Source: Iodobacter ciconiae
GTDB lineage: Bacteria > Pseudomonadota > Gammaproteobacteria > Burkholderiales > Chitinibacteraceae
Length of the DNA stretch: 64,000 nucleotides
Assembly (NCBI RefSeq): GCF_003952345.1
Contig: NZ_CP034433.1
Span: forward strand, 3,720,001 to 3,784,000
Direction: 5' to 3'
Below are positions 1-9,098 of the stretch, in pieces (within the stretch, counting starts at the first letter, position 1; each line of letters starts with the position of its first letter). Under the pieces are notes generated by a model, which worked only from the letters and a program-made list of their open reading frames with translations, was not told the origin of the DNA and searched no databases. The position numbers and the translations under genes were made by a program.

Positions 1-689
1 CCATTGACCAGTAGGCGGCCAAGGCCGGGTACGGTGCGGATCAGATGGTGGAACTGGGTTTCGATTGCGGCCAGATCAGCAAAAATATCCGCGTGATCGA
101 ATTCCAGATTATTAAGCACTGCAGTGCGCGGGCGGTAATGCACAAATTTACTGCGTTTATCAAAAAACGCCGTATCGTACTCATCGGCTTCAAGCACAAA
201 AAAGGGTGAGGTAGACGCGCTATCCTGGCGTGGAATGCCAGGCGCACGGGCAGAAATACCAAAGTTTTCCGGAATCCCGCCGATTAAAAAGCCGGGAGCC
301 AAACCTGCGTATTCTAAAATCCAGGCCAGCATCGAGCTAGTGCTGGTTTTGCCGTGCGTTCCTGCTACGGCCAGTACCCATTTATCCCGCAGCAGATTAT
401 CCCCCAGCCACTGCGGGCCAGAGGTGTAAGGCAGCCCGCGATTGAGGATTTCTTCCATCAAAGGGTTGCCACGTGTGACTACATTCCCGATTACATACAG
501 ATCTGCACCTAAAGACAGCTGGTCTAAATCCCAGCCTTCGATTAGTTCAATTTCGAGTGCTTCCAGCTGGGTAGACATCGGTGGATAAACGTTGGCATCG
601 CAGCCTGTTACTTTATGGCCCGCTGTGCGGGCGAGTGCCGCAATTCCGCCCATAAATGTGCCGCAAATTCCGAGAATATGAATATGCAT
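1..689 (-). CDS. mpl: Mpl, murein tripeptide ligase (3' end outside window)
   Basis: UDP-N-acetylmuramate:L-alanyl-gamma-D-glutamyl-meso-diaminopimelate ligase, a Mur-ligase-family enzyme that recycles cell-wall tripeptide by attaching it to UDP-MurNAc in the cytoplasm. The reverse strand reads MHIHILGICGTFMGG at the N-terminus, the nucleotide-binding start typical of Mpl and MurC. An ATP P-loop, AGTHGKTSTSS, follows at about residues 108-118, then the EADEYDTAFFD motif near residue 170. About 229 of the usual 450 or so residues are present; the gene runs off the left edge. The start ATG (687-689) precedes the first glycine-rich strand directly. The neighbouring diguanylate cyclase gene is divergent. 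The Mpl rather than MurC assignment rests on the SMLAWILE and ENFG context and is fairly secure. Confidence 0.9.
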   Translation of the reverse strand, partial: MHIHILGICGTFMGGIAALARTAGHKVTGCDANVYPPMSTQLEALEIELIEGWDLDQLSLGADLYVIGNVVTRGNPLMEEILNRGLPYTSGPQWLGDNLLRDKWVLAVAGTHGKTSTSSMLAWILEYAGLAPGFLIGGIPENFGISARAPGIPRQDSASTSPFFVLEADEYDTAFFDKRSKFVHYRPRTAVLNNLEFDHADIFADLAAIETQFHHLIRTVPGLGRLLVN

Positions 690-725
690 ATCAGTTTAAA
701 TTCCTAAGGTAATAAAGGTATTGTC

Positions 726-1769
726 ATGGATTCATCGCTCGTGATTGCGTACAATCGTTTTTCTAAACTATCGTGCAATGGCCTTGTTTATCTTATGTCT
801 AATGTATCACCGTCTATCAATCCGGTAGAAATTGCCCGGATTGCACTTAAAAAGCTTTCAGAGCGCGGATTAGCCCCAACGCCTGAAAATTACACCAAAT
901 TTTACAACGCCATTGCCACGATTAAATCTCCTGATGCCAAAACATCAAATGAAACCTTACAAGCATGGCAGCTGCTTTACAAGGTAGAAGATATGCTTGG
1001 TGATATGGATGAGACCACCGGGCAGCTTCTGACTGCTTTAGCAGGTGGTAATGAGGCTATGTCGGTTAGCCTGGATTTGTTGCAAGATACAAGACGCGCC
1101 CATCTGGAGCAAAGAGCCAGCCCGGATGATACGCATAGCAAATTAGAGAATCTGCTTAATACCATTATTAACTCTACGTCCGAAATGCATTCATCTGTGA
1201 CGGCATCAAAAACCGATTTGCTGGCGATTCGTGATTCTGTGCGCAGTATCGAGGAAAATCTGGAAGTTAACCGGCAGATTTTAGAGCAAGATGCACTTAC
1301 AGGGGCGATGAATCGGCAGGGTTTTGATAATCGTCTGGTGCGTGAAGCCAAGCTTGCACAGCGTCATGGCCATAAATTGTCGGTGGTGTTGTTTGATCTG
1401 GATGATTTCAAATTGGTGAATGATCGCTTTGGTCATGCCGTGGGCGATAATGTACTGGTTCATATAGCAGGGCTGGCAAGATCTGTTTTAAGAGAATCAG
1501 ATATTCTTGTGCGTTATGGTGGCGAAGAGTTTTTAATTTTACTGGCCGAAACCGATATTCATGGGGCGCTGTATGTGCTGGAGCGTTTACAGCAAGTGGC
1601 CCGCCGAAACCCCTTTATGCACAGGCAACAGCGCCTGGATGTTACGTTTTCTGCAGGCATTGCCATGTTGCGTAGCGATGAGAATGGCCGTGCTCTTGTG
1701 CTGCGGGCTGATGAAGCTTTGTATGTGGCTAAACGCAATGGCCGTGGACTGATAGAAATGGCTGAATAG
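726..1769 (+). CDS. Soluble GGDEF diguanylate cyclase
   Basis: Predicted diguanylate cyclase making c-di-GMP from two GTP. The 347-residue protein has an N-terminal helical, probably coiled-coil region (about residues 25-180) with no membrane segment or recognised sensor domain. A GGDEF domain follows, opening with DALTGAMNRQGF. The active-site loop is GGEEF at 265-269. RESD lies five residues before it, matching the RxxD inhibitory I-site, so product inhibition is likely. An in-frame ATG at 795 (MSNVSPSINPVE) is a plausible alternative start; the upstream start has AAAGG at a usable distance and is kept. It converges on a second GGDEF gene on the other strand. What it senses cannot be told from sequence. 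Confidence 0.85.
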   Translation: MDSSLVIAYNRFSKLSCNGLVYLMSNVSPSINPVEIARIALKKLSERGLAPTPENYTKFYNAIATIKSPDAKTSNETLQAWQLLYKVEDMLGDMDETTGQLLTALAGGNEAMSVSLDLLQDTRRAHLEQRASPDDTHSKLENLLNTIINSTSEMHSSVTASKTDLLAIRDSVRSIEENLEVNRQILEQDALTGAMNRQGFDNRLVREAKLAQRHGHKLSVVLFDLDDFKLVNDRFGHAVGDNVLVHIAGLARSVLRESDILVRYGGEEFLILLAETDIHGALYVLERLQQVARRNPFMHRQQRLDVTFSAGIAMLRSDENGRALVLRADEALYVAKRNGRGLIEMAE

Positions 1770-1778
1770 TCGCCGTGT

Positions 1779-3176
1779 TCAGCTAAAAATAGAGACCTGG
1801 TTTCTTCCATTGTGCTTTGCAGCATAAAGTGCTAAATCGGCGTACTCAAGTAGTTTTTTTGAGTTTTCCGTGTGATCTGGATAAACCGAGATACCTGCAG
1901 AGAATGTAATTTGTATTGCATCATTTTGATGATGAATTTTTATGTTGGAAAATTCTTCGCGATATTTATCAATTTTAAGCTGGGCGTTTTCGGCCGAAGC
2001 GCCAATCATCAGGATCAAAAATTCTTCTCCTCCCAGGCGGCAGATGATATCACTGGTGCGCGCCTGAGCACTTAAAAAACGTGCCAGGTATTTGAGTACT
2101 TCATCGCCTGCCGGGTGGCCGTAAGTGTCATTGACGGCTTTAAAGTGATCAATATCGATCATAACCGCGCTGAGCGGCATCTTATTACGTGTAGCCTGAG
2201 CCAGCATAATATCGAGTGTTTCTGCCAGGTAGCGACGATTATATAAGCCCGTTAGCGGGTCTCTTAAAGCGGCCTCAAGCAGTTTTTCCTGTAAAGAAAC
2301 AATTTCTTCCAGCTTGGTTTCCAGCTTGATCTTTGCATCTTGCAGCGCATCAAATGTGTGTTTACGCTGGGTGATGTCTTCATACGCGCCTACAATGCCA
2401 ATGACTGAACCATCGCTTTCCAGCAGGGGGACATGGTTTAAGCTGATATGGGTAAGTTTACCGTCGTGGGTTGTAATTGCACCTTCCTGGTTCAGCAGGC
2501 TCTGCCCTGTGGTGATTACCGTCTGGGCAAAGGAGTAGAGGTCAGAAGCACGTTCGGGCATCAGCTCAAAATCTGTTCTGCCAATAATCTCCTCGGATGA
2601 ATTAGCCCCGTTATCATTGGCAAAATGCCGGTTACAGCCAATATAGCGGGAGTCAGGGTCTTTCCAGAAAACCCGGATCGGGATAGCATCTAATACTGCG
2701 TTAAGTAACTGCTGTGCTTTTTCTGCATCAAGCTCCTTTTGTTCTAACTCTTCCGTAAAGGCCAGCAGCACGTGATGCATTTCTCTTTGTGCAATATGGG
2801 CGCGTACGCGTGCACGTAAAATAGGCCGGCTAATGGGTTTGTTAACATAGTCTACTGCACCTGCGGCAAAGCCCCGCTCTTCATCGGCTGCACTTAATAA
2901 AGCGGTGACAAAAATAAGTGGGATTTGCGCTGTAATGGGGTTGGCTTTCAATTGCTCGCAAACGCTGTAGCCGTCAAGCTCAGGCATGATGACATCAAGC
3001 AGAATTAAATCGGGCAGGTATTGGCGGGCCAGTTTTAAAGCGGTGTGACCATTATCGGTGGTGAGTAGCTGGTATTCGTCTGCAAGGCAGGAAGAGAGGA
3101 TGGCGATACTATCTGGCATATCATCTACGATCAAAACGGTTGGTTTTTGTTTATCAGCAGATAAAGGTTTGTTCAT
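1779..3176 (-). CDS. Response regulator with PAS and GGDEF domains (diguanylate cyclase)
   Basis: Two-component output protein of 465 residues. A receiver domain comes first: acidic pair D18-D19, phospho-acceptor D61 in LLDVIMPELDG, and K113 in VNKP. A PAS domain follows at about 155-280 (RVFWKDPDSRYIGCNRHF; VGAYEDITQRK at its end), then a short coiled coil and a GGDEF domain starting RDPLTGLYNRRYL. The catalytic loop is GGEEF, preceded by RTSD five residues upstream, so an I-site is present. Phosphorylation by an unidentified histidine kinase probably controls c-di-GMP synthesis. No kinase gene is adjacent. It is convergent with the diguanylate cyclase at 726-1769, with only 9 bases between the stop codons. 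Confidence 0.88.
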   Translation of the reverse strand: MNKPLSADKQKPTVLIVDDMPDSIAILSSCLADEYQLLTTDNGHTALKLARQYLPDLILLDVIMPELDGYSVCEQLKANPITAQIPLIFVTALLSAADEERGFAAGAVDYVNKPISRPILRARVRAHIAQREMHHVLLAFTEELEQKELDAEKAQQLLNAVLDAIPIRVFWKDPDSRYIGCNRHFANDNGANSSEEIIGRTDFELMPERASDLYSFAQTVITTGQSLLNQEGAITTHDGKLTHISLNHVPLLESDGSVIGIVGAYEDITQRKHTFDALQDAKIKLETKLEEIVSLQEKLLEAALRDPLTGLYNRRYLAETLDIMLAQATRNKMPLSAVMIDIDHFKAVNDTYGHPAGDEVLKYLARFLSAQARTSDIICRLGGEEFLILMIGASAENAQLKIDKYREEFSNIKIHHQNDAIQITFSAGISVYPDHTENSKKLLEYADLALYAAKHNGRNQVSIFS

Positions 3177-3291
3177 AGCCGGGCTCTTGAGGTGTGTTTA
3201 CTGAAACAAAAATTTATTTGTTTGACCGTCATATTTCTTTTACAAGTGATGAGCCCACGCTCATCCTGGATAAATGGTTTGTTTAGTTAAT

Positions 3292-3625
3292 TTAAGCTAC
3301 GTTTAGCCAGCAGGGGAGTAATCTCTGCCGGACGGCCACCAAAAGCAAAGTATGTACAGGCCGAAGAGGCGGGAGCACCCTCGTCTCTTGGTTAATACCG
3401 TCACCGTCTGGTTTGATTGTTAATAAAATGTGTGGCAATACATGCACTTTTTTCTTGTCGTTGGTATCTGTTGATTTCCAGACATCAAAGCGACCATTAA
3501 ATAGGTAACGGGCTGATCAGTGTGGCCAGAACCTGAAGTAGTAATTACCCATTTTTGAGCGCTGAAATATGTTGATCATGCCCACTTATTTTGTAGCAGT
3601 GTCTGTAGCAACCTTTGTAGCAATG
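3292..3625 (-). pseudogene. Decayed unidentified coding sequence
   Basis: The reverse strand carries protein-like sequence broken by stops and a frame change. One frame reads AQKWVITTSGSGHTDQPVTYL (about 3505-3575). The next frame continues FNGRFDVWKSTDTNDKK and then KVHVLPHILLTIKPDGDGI (about 3400-3508) before losing coding character. The upstream end contains three TGTAGCA copies (3592, 3604, 3616) at an exact 12-base period, which in one frame encode a four-residue xATx repeat. I do not recognise the family. The gene-free span here is otherwise 565 bases (3177-3741), long for this window, which fits a dead gene. Translation-based and uncertain. Confidence 0.35.
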
Positions 3626-3741
3626 GTTATCAGAGAGCCTTTGCTGTTGTAACTACTGAATAAACCAGCATGGCTGTAACCCGGGAAGGGTGATCTTCCG
3701 GTATCATTCGGGCATCTTTGTCTCTGGATCTTTACGCCATA

Positions 3742-4614
3742 ATGGATGATTACCCCTCGGTATCACCGAAATCGAATATCCCCAAGTCATCTTGGCTTGA
3801 ACGTCTGACTCATTTTTTGTTACGGGAACCTGAAGACCGCGGGCAGCTTGTAGAGGTTCTCCACTCTGCTTTTGAGCGTCAGCTGCTTGATGCCGATGCC
3901 TTAGGTATGATTGAGGGCGTGCTTAATGTAGGCGATATGCAGGTGCGCGATGTGATGGTGCCGCGCAGTCAGATGGACATCATCGATATTAATGATGCGC
4001 CTGCCAAATTTATTCCTTATGTTATTGAAACCGCCCACTCGCGCTTTCCTGTGGTTGATGGCAACAAAGACAAAGTACTTGGTGTTTTGCTGGCCAAAGA
4101 TTTGCTGCGTTATTATGCTGGCGACGAGGATTTTGACGTACGCGATATGCTGCGCCCCGCGGTATATATCCCAGAAGCGAAACGTCTGAATGTATTACTT
4201 AAGGATTTTCGCAATAATCGCAATCATATGGCGATTGTGGTTGATGAATACGGTGGCGTGGCGGGTTTAGTGACCATTGAAGACGTAATGGAGCAGATTG
4301 TTGGCGATATCGAAGACGAATTCGATTACGACGAAGCTGAAGATAATATTATCCCGGACCGGCGCGGCAACTGGCGCGTTAAAGGCCTCACCGAGATTAA
4401 AGATTTAAATGAGGAAATTGGCTCTCGATTCTCTGATCTGGAATTCGACACGGTGGCAGGCTTAATCACCCAGCATTTTGGCCACCTGCCAAAACGCGGC
4501 GAGATTGTGGCTTTTGATGGCTACCGCTTCCAGATCCTGCGTGCAGACAGTCGCCGGATTTATTCTGTGCTGATAGAGAAATTGGCAGATATGCCCGCAG
4601 AAGAATCAGGCTGA
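3742..4614 (+). CDS. corC: CorC/HlyC-family CBS-domain protein
   Basis: Cytoplasmic CBS-pair protein of 290 residues in the CorC (YbeX) family, associated with magnesium and cobalt efflux or homeostasis. The family start SSWLERLTHFLLREPEDRGQLVE is followed by two CBS motifs (VRDVMVPRSQMD and VRDMLRPAVYIPEAKRLNVLL). The characteristic VVDEYGGVAGLVTIEDVMEQIVGDIEDE comes next, then a C-terminal transporter-associated domain (NWRVKGLTEI...DTVAGLI). The ATG at 3742 is preferred over a TTG at 3718 because homologues begin close to this MDDYPS segment; no strong ribosome site separates them. It lies upstream of lnt in the same orientation, the conserved corC-lnt arrangement of Gram-negative bacteria. 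Confidence 0.9.
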   Translation: MDDYPSVSPKSNIPKSSWLERLTHFLLREPEDRGQLVEVLHSAFERQLLDADALGMIEGVLNVGDMQVRDVMVPRSQMDIIDINDAPAKFIPYVIETAHSRFPVVDGNKDKVLGVLLAKDLLRYYAGDEDFDVRDMLRPAVYIPEAKRLNVLLKDFRNNRNHMAIVVDEYGGVAGLVTIEDVMEQIVGDIEDEFDYDEAEDNIIPDRRGNWRVKGLTEIKDLNEEIGSRFSDLEFDTVAGLITQHFGHLPKRGEIVAFDGYRFQILRADSRRIYSVLIEKLADMPAEESG

Positions 4615-4624
4615 GATAAGCCAT

Positions 4625-4745
4625 CAGCCGCTAAAAAACTGTAGACGCAAAGTTAAAAAAGCACGCAGAGAACAGGCCGCTCAGGCTTTGTTGGCTCTGT
4701 GTGCTTTGCATCCACAGATTTAAGGTCTTTACGTCGCCCACCCCG
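4625..4745. repeat. Intergenic imperfect palindrome, copy A
   Basis: Between corC and lnt. The left arm holds CTGTAGACGCAAAG and AAAAAGCACGCAGAGA. The right arm holds CTCTGTGTGCTTTGCAT and AAGGTCTTTACGTC. These are diverged inverted counterparts, and the same words recur at 60350-60484 and, more weakly, at 55085-55205. It appears to be a member of a dispersed noncoding repeat family; boundaries are approximate. Confidence 0.55.
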
Positions 4746-4761
4746 GAACAGGCCGTGTTGT

Positions 4762-6240
4762 ATGATTCAAAAACTTAAGCCCTTTCTACCCCACTTCCTG
4801 CTCGCCCTGTCTGGTGCGATCAGTGTCTTTTCTTTTGCTCCGCTGTATTTATTTCCCCTTATGTGGCTCTCTTTAGCCGCGCTTACTTTTTTTATTCAGA
4901 AATCCGCTTCTCCTAAAGCTGCTGCGTGGCGTGGTTTTAGCTTTGGGCTCGGGTTTTTTCTGGCCAATATCTATTGGGTGTTTATCAGCCTCAACACCTT
5001 TGGAGGTGTGCCTGCTCCGATGGCTGCGGGGGGCGTTTTGGTACTGGCAGCTTATATGGCGCTATTTCCCGCGCTGGCCGGCTGGCTTACTCTGAAGCTT
5101 CCCAGCCCGGCTTCGCTGCGTGTGTTACTCCTTCCTACCGTCTTTATTCTGACTGAATGGCTGCGTGGCTGGCTGTTTACAGGATTTCCCTGGGCCAGTA
5201 TCGGCTACTCGCAAAGCCCGATGACACCACTTGCAGGCTACGCGCCTATTGGTGGCGTATACCTGATCGGCTGGCTACTTTGTCTCTGCGTTGCCCTGAT
5301 TGTCAGTAAGCCTAAATGGCTTAAGGGCTGGGGAATTGTGGCTGGTATCTGGCTGGCTGGCTGGGGGCTTAACCAGCAGGAATGGACAAGTAAGGTAGGC
5401 GAGCCGGTAAAGGTGAGCCTGGTGCAGGGCAATATTTCACAAGACATCAAATGGGATAATGCTTTTTATCTCGGTAGCCTGAAAAACTACCTGGAACTTA
5501 CCCAAAAGACACGCGGCCAGCTGGTTGTTTTGCCCGAAACCGCCATCCCTTCTTTTATTAGCAGCGTACCGGACTGGTATCCGAAGATGCTGCGCGATGC
5601 AGTCGCGCCCCGTAAGGCAGATTTGATTCTGGGGATTCCGGTTTTAGGTGCGCATGAGGCGGAGTATTACAATGCAGCTACCGTGATGTCGGATCCTGCT
5701 TTGCCGTTGTATAAAAAACAGCATCTGGTGCCCTTTGGCGAGTTTATTCCACTGCCCTGGCTCTTTAACTGGATTTACCAGTTTATGGATATGCCACTTT
5801 CGGGCTTTAGTCGTGGTGCGGTGAAACAAGCCCCGTTTTCGCTGGCATCAGGCCAGATTGCCGCCAACATCTGTTACGAAGACGTATTTGGACGGGAAAT
5901 TATCAACGCTTTGCCCGAGGCCACCATGCTGGTTAATCTGTCTAATCTGGCATGGTTTGACGGCTCCTGGGCGGCGGCGCAGCACGCGCAAATGAGCCAG
6001 ACCCGCGCCCTAGAAACCGGCCGCTATATGCTGCGGGCTACCAATACAGGCGTGACGGCGATTATTGATGAGAAAGGCCGGTTTAAGAAAGTGTTGCCTG
6101 AAAGGCAAGCGGGGATTTTGGAAGGTACTGCTCAAAATCGCAGCGGGAGTCCTCCCTATGCCTGGGGGGGGGATTATCCGCTGCTGATTGCTTTAGGCAG
6201 CTTATTAATTGCCTTGGGATTACTGAAGCGACGCCAGTAA
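4762..6240 (+). CDS. lnt: Apolipoprotein N-acyltransferase
   Basis: Inner-membrane enzyme that adds the third acyl chain to the N-terminal cysteine of lipoproteins. The 492-residue protein has about six hydrophobic segments at the N-terminus (PFLPHFLLALSGAISVFSFAPL onward), a periplasmic nitrilase domain, and a final membrane helix ending LGLLKRRQ. The catalytic triad is visible: E259 in VLPETAIPSF, K319 in YKKQHLVPFGEF, and C371 in NICYEDVFG. The ATG at 4762 is chosen because sequence upstream of it in the same frame lies in the intergenic repeat and lacks hydrophobic character. Downstream of corC. An essential gene in most Gram-negative bacteria. Confidence 0.95.
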   Translation: MIQKLKPFLPHFLLALSGAISVFSFAPLYLFPLMWLSLAALTFFIQKSASPKAAAWRGFSFGLGFFLANIYWVFISLNTFGGVPAPMAAGGVLVLAAYMALFPALAGWLTLKLPSPASLRVLLLPTVFILTEWLRGWLFTGFPWASIGYSQSPMTPLAGYAPIGGVYLIGWLLCLCVALIVSKPKWLKGWGIVAGIWLAGWGLNQQEWTSKVGEPVKVSLVQGNISQDIKWDNAFYLGSLKNYLELTQKTRGQLVVLPETAIPSFISSVPDWYPKMLRDAVAPRKADLILGIPVLGAHEAEYYNAATVMSDPALPLYKKQHLVPFGEFIPLPWLFNWIYQFMDMPLSGFSRGAVKQAPFSLASGQIAANICYEDVFGREIINALPEATMLVNLSNLAWFDGSWAAAQHAQMSQTRALETGRYMLRATNTGVTAIIDEKGRFKKVLPERQAGILEGTAQNRSGSPPYAWGGDYPLLIALGSLLIALGLLKRRQ

Positions 6241-6344
6241 CAGGGCATCTTGCTCTCGGGAATACGCAGGCTGGCCCGATTCATCGTATTGAAGAGGCTT
6301 TCGCATTAACGCCTAAGCCTTTTCAGTGACGGACAAGCGCCAGC

Positions 6345-6869
6345 CTATACCCTGGGCGGAGCAATCAGTAGCTGTGTTCCCGCCAGCCTGTCATGCAAAA
6401 ACCGGCGCTCTTTATCCAGTAATGCCCATAAAAAAGGCAGGAAGAACAGGCCCGTTAGCAGCCAGGCAACGATACGCAAATCTGCATGATGACGGGCAAA
6501 AATCCAGAATGGCGCGCAAGGCAGAGTGCAAAGCGTAACGACTGAAAAACGAATTGCAACTTCCCGCCAGCCAAGTGAGCTGCCATCGCTTTTTACAAGG
6601 CAAATTCTCCAGGTGCGCATTGCTAAAGTCTGCCCGCCACGCCAGCACCATGCGCAATATGCAAAAGCCACCGACATCACCCATATAAAATGTAAGGTAC
6701 TTGCTACAAGGTGCCCGGTAAGTGCTGTAACAGGTAAGCCTGTTAATAATTGAAAGACCCCCTGGGATATTCCGCCTGCCAGCAAAACGACTGCAATAAG
6801 CAGTAAAAGCTCGTATAAAAAGGCGAACATGCGCCGCCACCAGCCAACCGGCCCCGTTGTTATTTTCAC
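6345..6869 (-). CDS. RDD-family membrane protein
   Basis: Small integral membrane protein of 174 residues. The opening PVGWWRRMFAFLYELLLLIAV matches the RDD family, whose name comes from conserved Arg and Asp residues. The charged R-x-W-R segment (LAMRTWRICLVKSDGSSLGWREVAIRF) and the C-terminal LLDKERRFLHDRLAGTQL are also family signatures. Four hydrophobic segments are visible. RDD proteins are of mostly unknown function, with some linked to ion or compatible-solute transport. It converges with lnt. Confidence 0.85.
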   Translation of the reverse strand: MKITTGPVGWWRRMFAFLYELLLLIAVVLLAGGISQGVFQLLTGLPVTALTGHLVASTLHFIWVMSVAFAYCAWCWRGGQTLAMRTWRICLVKSDGSSLGWREVAIRFSVVTLCTLPCAPFWIFARHHADLRIVAWLLTGLFFLPFLWALLDKERRFLHDRLAGTQLLIAPPRV

Positions 6870-7319
6870 AAATCATCCTTGCACGATTATGTTTACAGAA
6901 AGTGCTGCAGCATCTTTTCAGATAAGCCAGATGCCGTGTTTGAAATCTCCATACTGACTATTTAACTGAAATATTCTGGCAAAAAGCTTTGTTACAGAAT
7001 TAAAGACGGATCAATGTCCTGTCTGTAACAACTGAGGTTTCGATACTAACAAAGCCAATAAGAAAATAACTAGTAATAACTAGAAGAACTTGCCATTTAT
7101 ATCGCAGTGCGGTAACTTTCTAGTGCAATATCCAGCCAATAATGCAGGCGGCACTTTACATGGTTAGCCTGCGCCGAAAGGTCACCGCCAGCGGACACAC
7201 ACTGGTCGTCAAATACAGGTCACAAACTTGTTTGAAACGGCGGAAGGCCCGGTAAATCATTTGCAAATGAATGGCTCGGCTCCATTCATTTACCTATCGT
7301 TCTGACCTAGGGAATACCC
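6870..7319. other. Long leader region of the ilv operon
   Basis: A 450-base stretch between the RDD gene (minus) and ilvI (plus). It presumably contains the ilv promoter; I saw no strong -35/-10 pair (TTGCCA with a 17-base spacer and TAACTT near 7092 is the best and is weak). An ORF of 37 codons at 7142-7255 begins MQAALYMVSLRRKV and contains L-V-V, but it has no run of branched-chain codons, so it is only a poor attenuation-peptide candidate. A strong hairpin lies just before ilvI. Confidence 0.5.
7258..7291 (+). promoter_or_regulatory. Leader hairpin with competing palindrome before ilvI
   Basis: AAATGAATGG (7265-7274) and CCATTCATTT (7282-7291) form a perfect 10-bp stem with a 7-base loop, 28 bases before the ilvI start codon. 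The palindrome CATTTGCAAATG (7258-7269) overlaps the left arm, so the two folds exclude each other. No U-run follows, so it is not a simple terminator. A regulatory role is inference. Confidence 0.45.
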
Positions 7320-9086
7320 ATGGAAATTTCGGGCGCAGAGATTATCACGCGCTGCTTGCAAGAAGAAGGGGTTGAATTTATTTTCGGCTACCCTGGCGGA
7401 GCAGTTCTATCTATTTACGATGCAATCTTCAAACAAGATTATTTTAAGCATGTGCTGGTTCGCCATGAACAGGCTGCCGTGCATGCTGCCGATGCTTACT
7501 CGCGTTCCAGTAAAAAAGTAGGCGTTGCACTCGTGACTTCCGGCCCGGGAGCGACCAATGCTATTACCGGCATCGCCACAGCCTATATGGATTCGATTCC
7601 AATGGTGGTTTTTTCCGGCCAGGTTGCAACCGATGCGATTGGCTTGGATGCTTTCCAGGAGGTAGACATGGTGGGCTGCTCACGCCCCATCGTGAAGCAC
7701 AACTTTTTGGTAAAAGATATTCGTGAGCTTGCTCCGACCATCAAAAAAGCGTTCCACCTTGCAACCACTGGCCGTCCGGGCCCGGTGGTGATTGATGTGC
7801 CTAAAGATATTGCGGCACAAACGAGTCAGTTTATTTATCCGGCATCGGTGTCGATTCGCAGCTATACCCCGCCAACCAAGGGCCACCCTGGGCAAATTAA
7901 GAAAGCAGCTCAGTTATTGGGTGAAGCCAAGCGGCCATTTATTTATGTGGGCGGCGGTGCAATTTTAAGTAATGCCAGTAGCGAAGTCACCGAGCTGGTA
8001 AAAATGCTGAATCTGCCTTGCACTAATACCTTGATGGGCCTTGGCGCACTGGATGGCTCTGACCCGCATTTTCTTGGCATGCTGGGCATGCACGGCACTT
8101 ACGAAGCCAATATGGCGATGCAGTACAGTGACGTGATTATTGCGATTGGTGCACGCTTTGACGATCGTGTTATTTCGTCACCCGAGCACTTTCTGTCGCA
8201 AGCTAAAAAAATTGTGCATATCGACATCGATCCATCCTCTATCGCCAAGCGCGTTCGGGTTGATGTACCGATTGTGGGCGATGTAAAACATGTATTGATC
8301 GACCTGATTGGTATCCTCAAAGAAACCGGCATCAAACCACAGGCCGAAGCATTAGCAGACTGGTGGCAGCAGATCGAAGAGTGGCGTAAACCGCAAAGCC
8401 TTTGGTATGAGCCATCAGACCTCGTGATCAAACCGCAATTTGTGGTGCAAAAACTGTGGGAAGTCACCGGTGGTGAGGCCATCATTACTTCTGACGTAGG
8501 CCAGCACCAGATGTTTGCCGCGCAGTACTATCCGTTTAAACGTCCGCGTCAGTGGATTAACTCTGGCGGTCTTGGCACTATGGGCTTTGGCCTGCCTGCA
8601 GCCATGGGCGCTCAGCTGGCTAATCCGGATGCCATCGTCGCTTGCATTACCGGCGAAGGCTCGATCCAGATGAATATCCAGGAGCTTTCAACCTGCAAGC
8701 AGTACCATATTCCAACCAAGATTATTAATCTGAATAACCGCTATCTGGGCATGGTTCGCCAGTGGCAACATTTCTTTTATGGCAATCGTTACTCTGAATC
8801 TTATATGGATGCATTGCCTGATTTTGTAAAACTGGCCGAAGCCTATGGTCACGTTGGTATGAAAATCGAAACCCCTGCGGATGTAGAGCCTGCGCTACGC
8901 GAAGCTTTTAGCGACAAGCTGAAAGATCGCTTGGTATTTATGGATTTTATTACCGACAGAGAAGTAAACGTCTTCCCGATGGTCCAAAACGGGAAAGGCC
9001 TGAGCCAGATGGATTTACCGCCGCATATGCGTGATATGCAGCTAACTCCATTTGAAAATAATCGTGATTACGGCAATCTGTGCTGA
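7320..9086 (+). CDS. ilvI: Acetolactate synthase large (catalytic) subunit
   Basis: Thiamine-diphosphate enzyme condensing pyruvate with pyruvate or 2-ketobutyrate, the first common step of valine, leucine and isoleucine synthesis. The 588-residue protein has the N-terminal pyrimidine-binding domain with the catalytic Glu in RHEQAAVHAADAYSR, the FAD-associated central domain, and a C-terminal pyrophosphate domain with GEGSIQMNIQELS...NLNN. The first motif has Glu where GDGS is usual. RBS is poor (TAGGGAATACCC). First gene of ilvI-ilvH-ilvC. It could equally be called ilvB; the pairing with an IlvH-type small subunit favours ilvI. Confidence 0.95.
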   Translation: MEISGAEIITRCLQEEGVEFIFGYPGGAVLSIYDAIFKQDYFKHVLVRHEQAAVHAADAYSRSSKKVGVALVTSGPGATNAITGIATAYMDSIPMVVFSGQVATDAIGLDAFQEVDMVGCSRPIVKHNFLVKDIRELAPTIKKAFHLATTGRPGPVVIDVPKDIAAQTSQFIYPASVSIRSYTPPTKGHPGQIKKAAQLLGEAKRPFIYVGGGAILSNASSEVTELVKMLNLPCTNTLMGLGALDGSDPHFLGMLGMHGTYEANMAMQYSDVIIAIGARFDDRVISSPEHFLSQAKKIVHIDIDPSSIAKRVRVDVPIVGDVKHVLIDLIGILKETGIKPQAEALADWWQQIEEWRKPQSLWYEPSDLVIKPQFVVQKLWEVTGGEAIITSDVGQHQMFAAQYYPFKRPRQWINSGGLGTMGFGLPAAMGAQLANPDAIVACITGEGSIQMNIQELSTCKQYHIPTKIINLNNRYLGMVRQWQHFFYGNRYSESYMDALPDFVKLAEAYGHVGMKIETPADVEPALREAFSDKLKDRLVFMDFITDREVNVFPMVQNGKGLSQMDLPPHMRDMQLTPFENNRDYGNLC

Positions 9087-9098
9087 GAGGAGATGAAA

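Noticed and set aside
3177..3741. A c-di-GMP riboswitch, suspected because of the neighbouring GGDEF genes
   Set aside because: No GEMM-type conserved core was seen in either direction; the interval instead shows decayed coding sequence.
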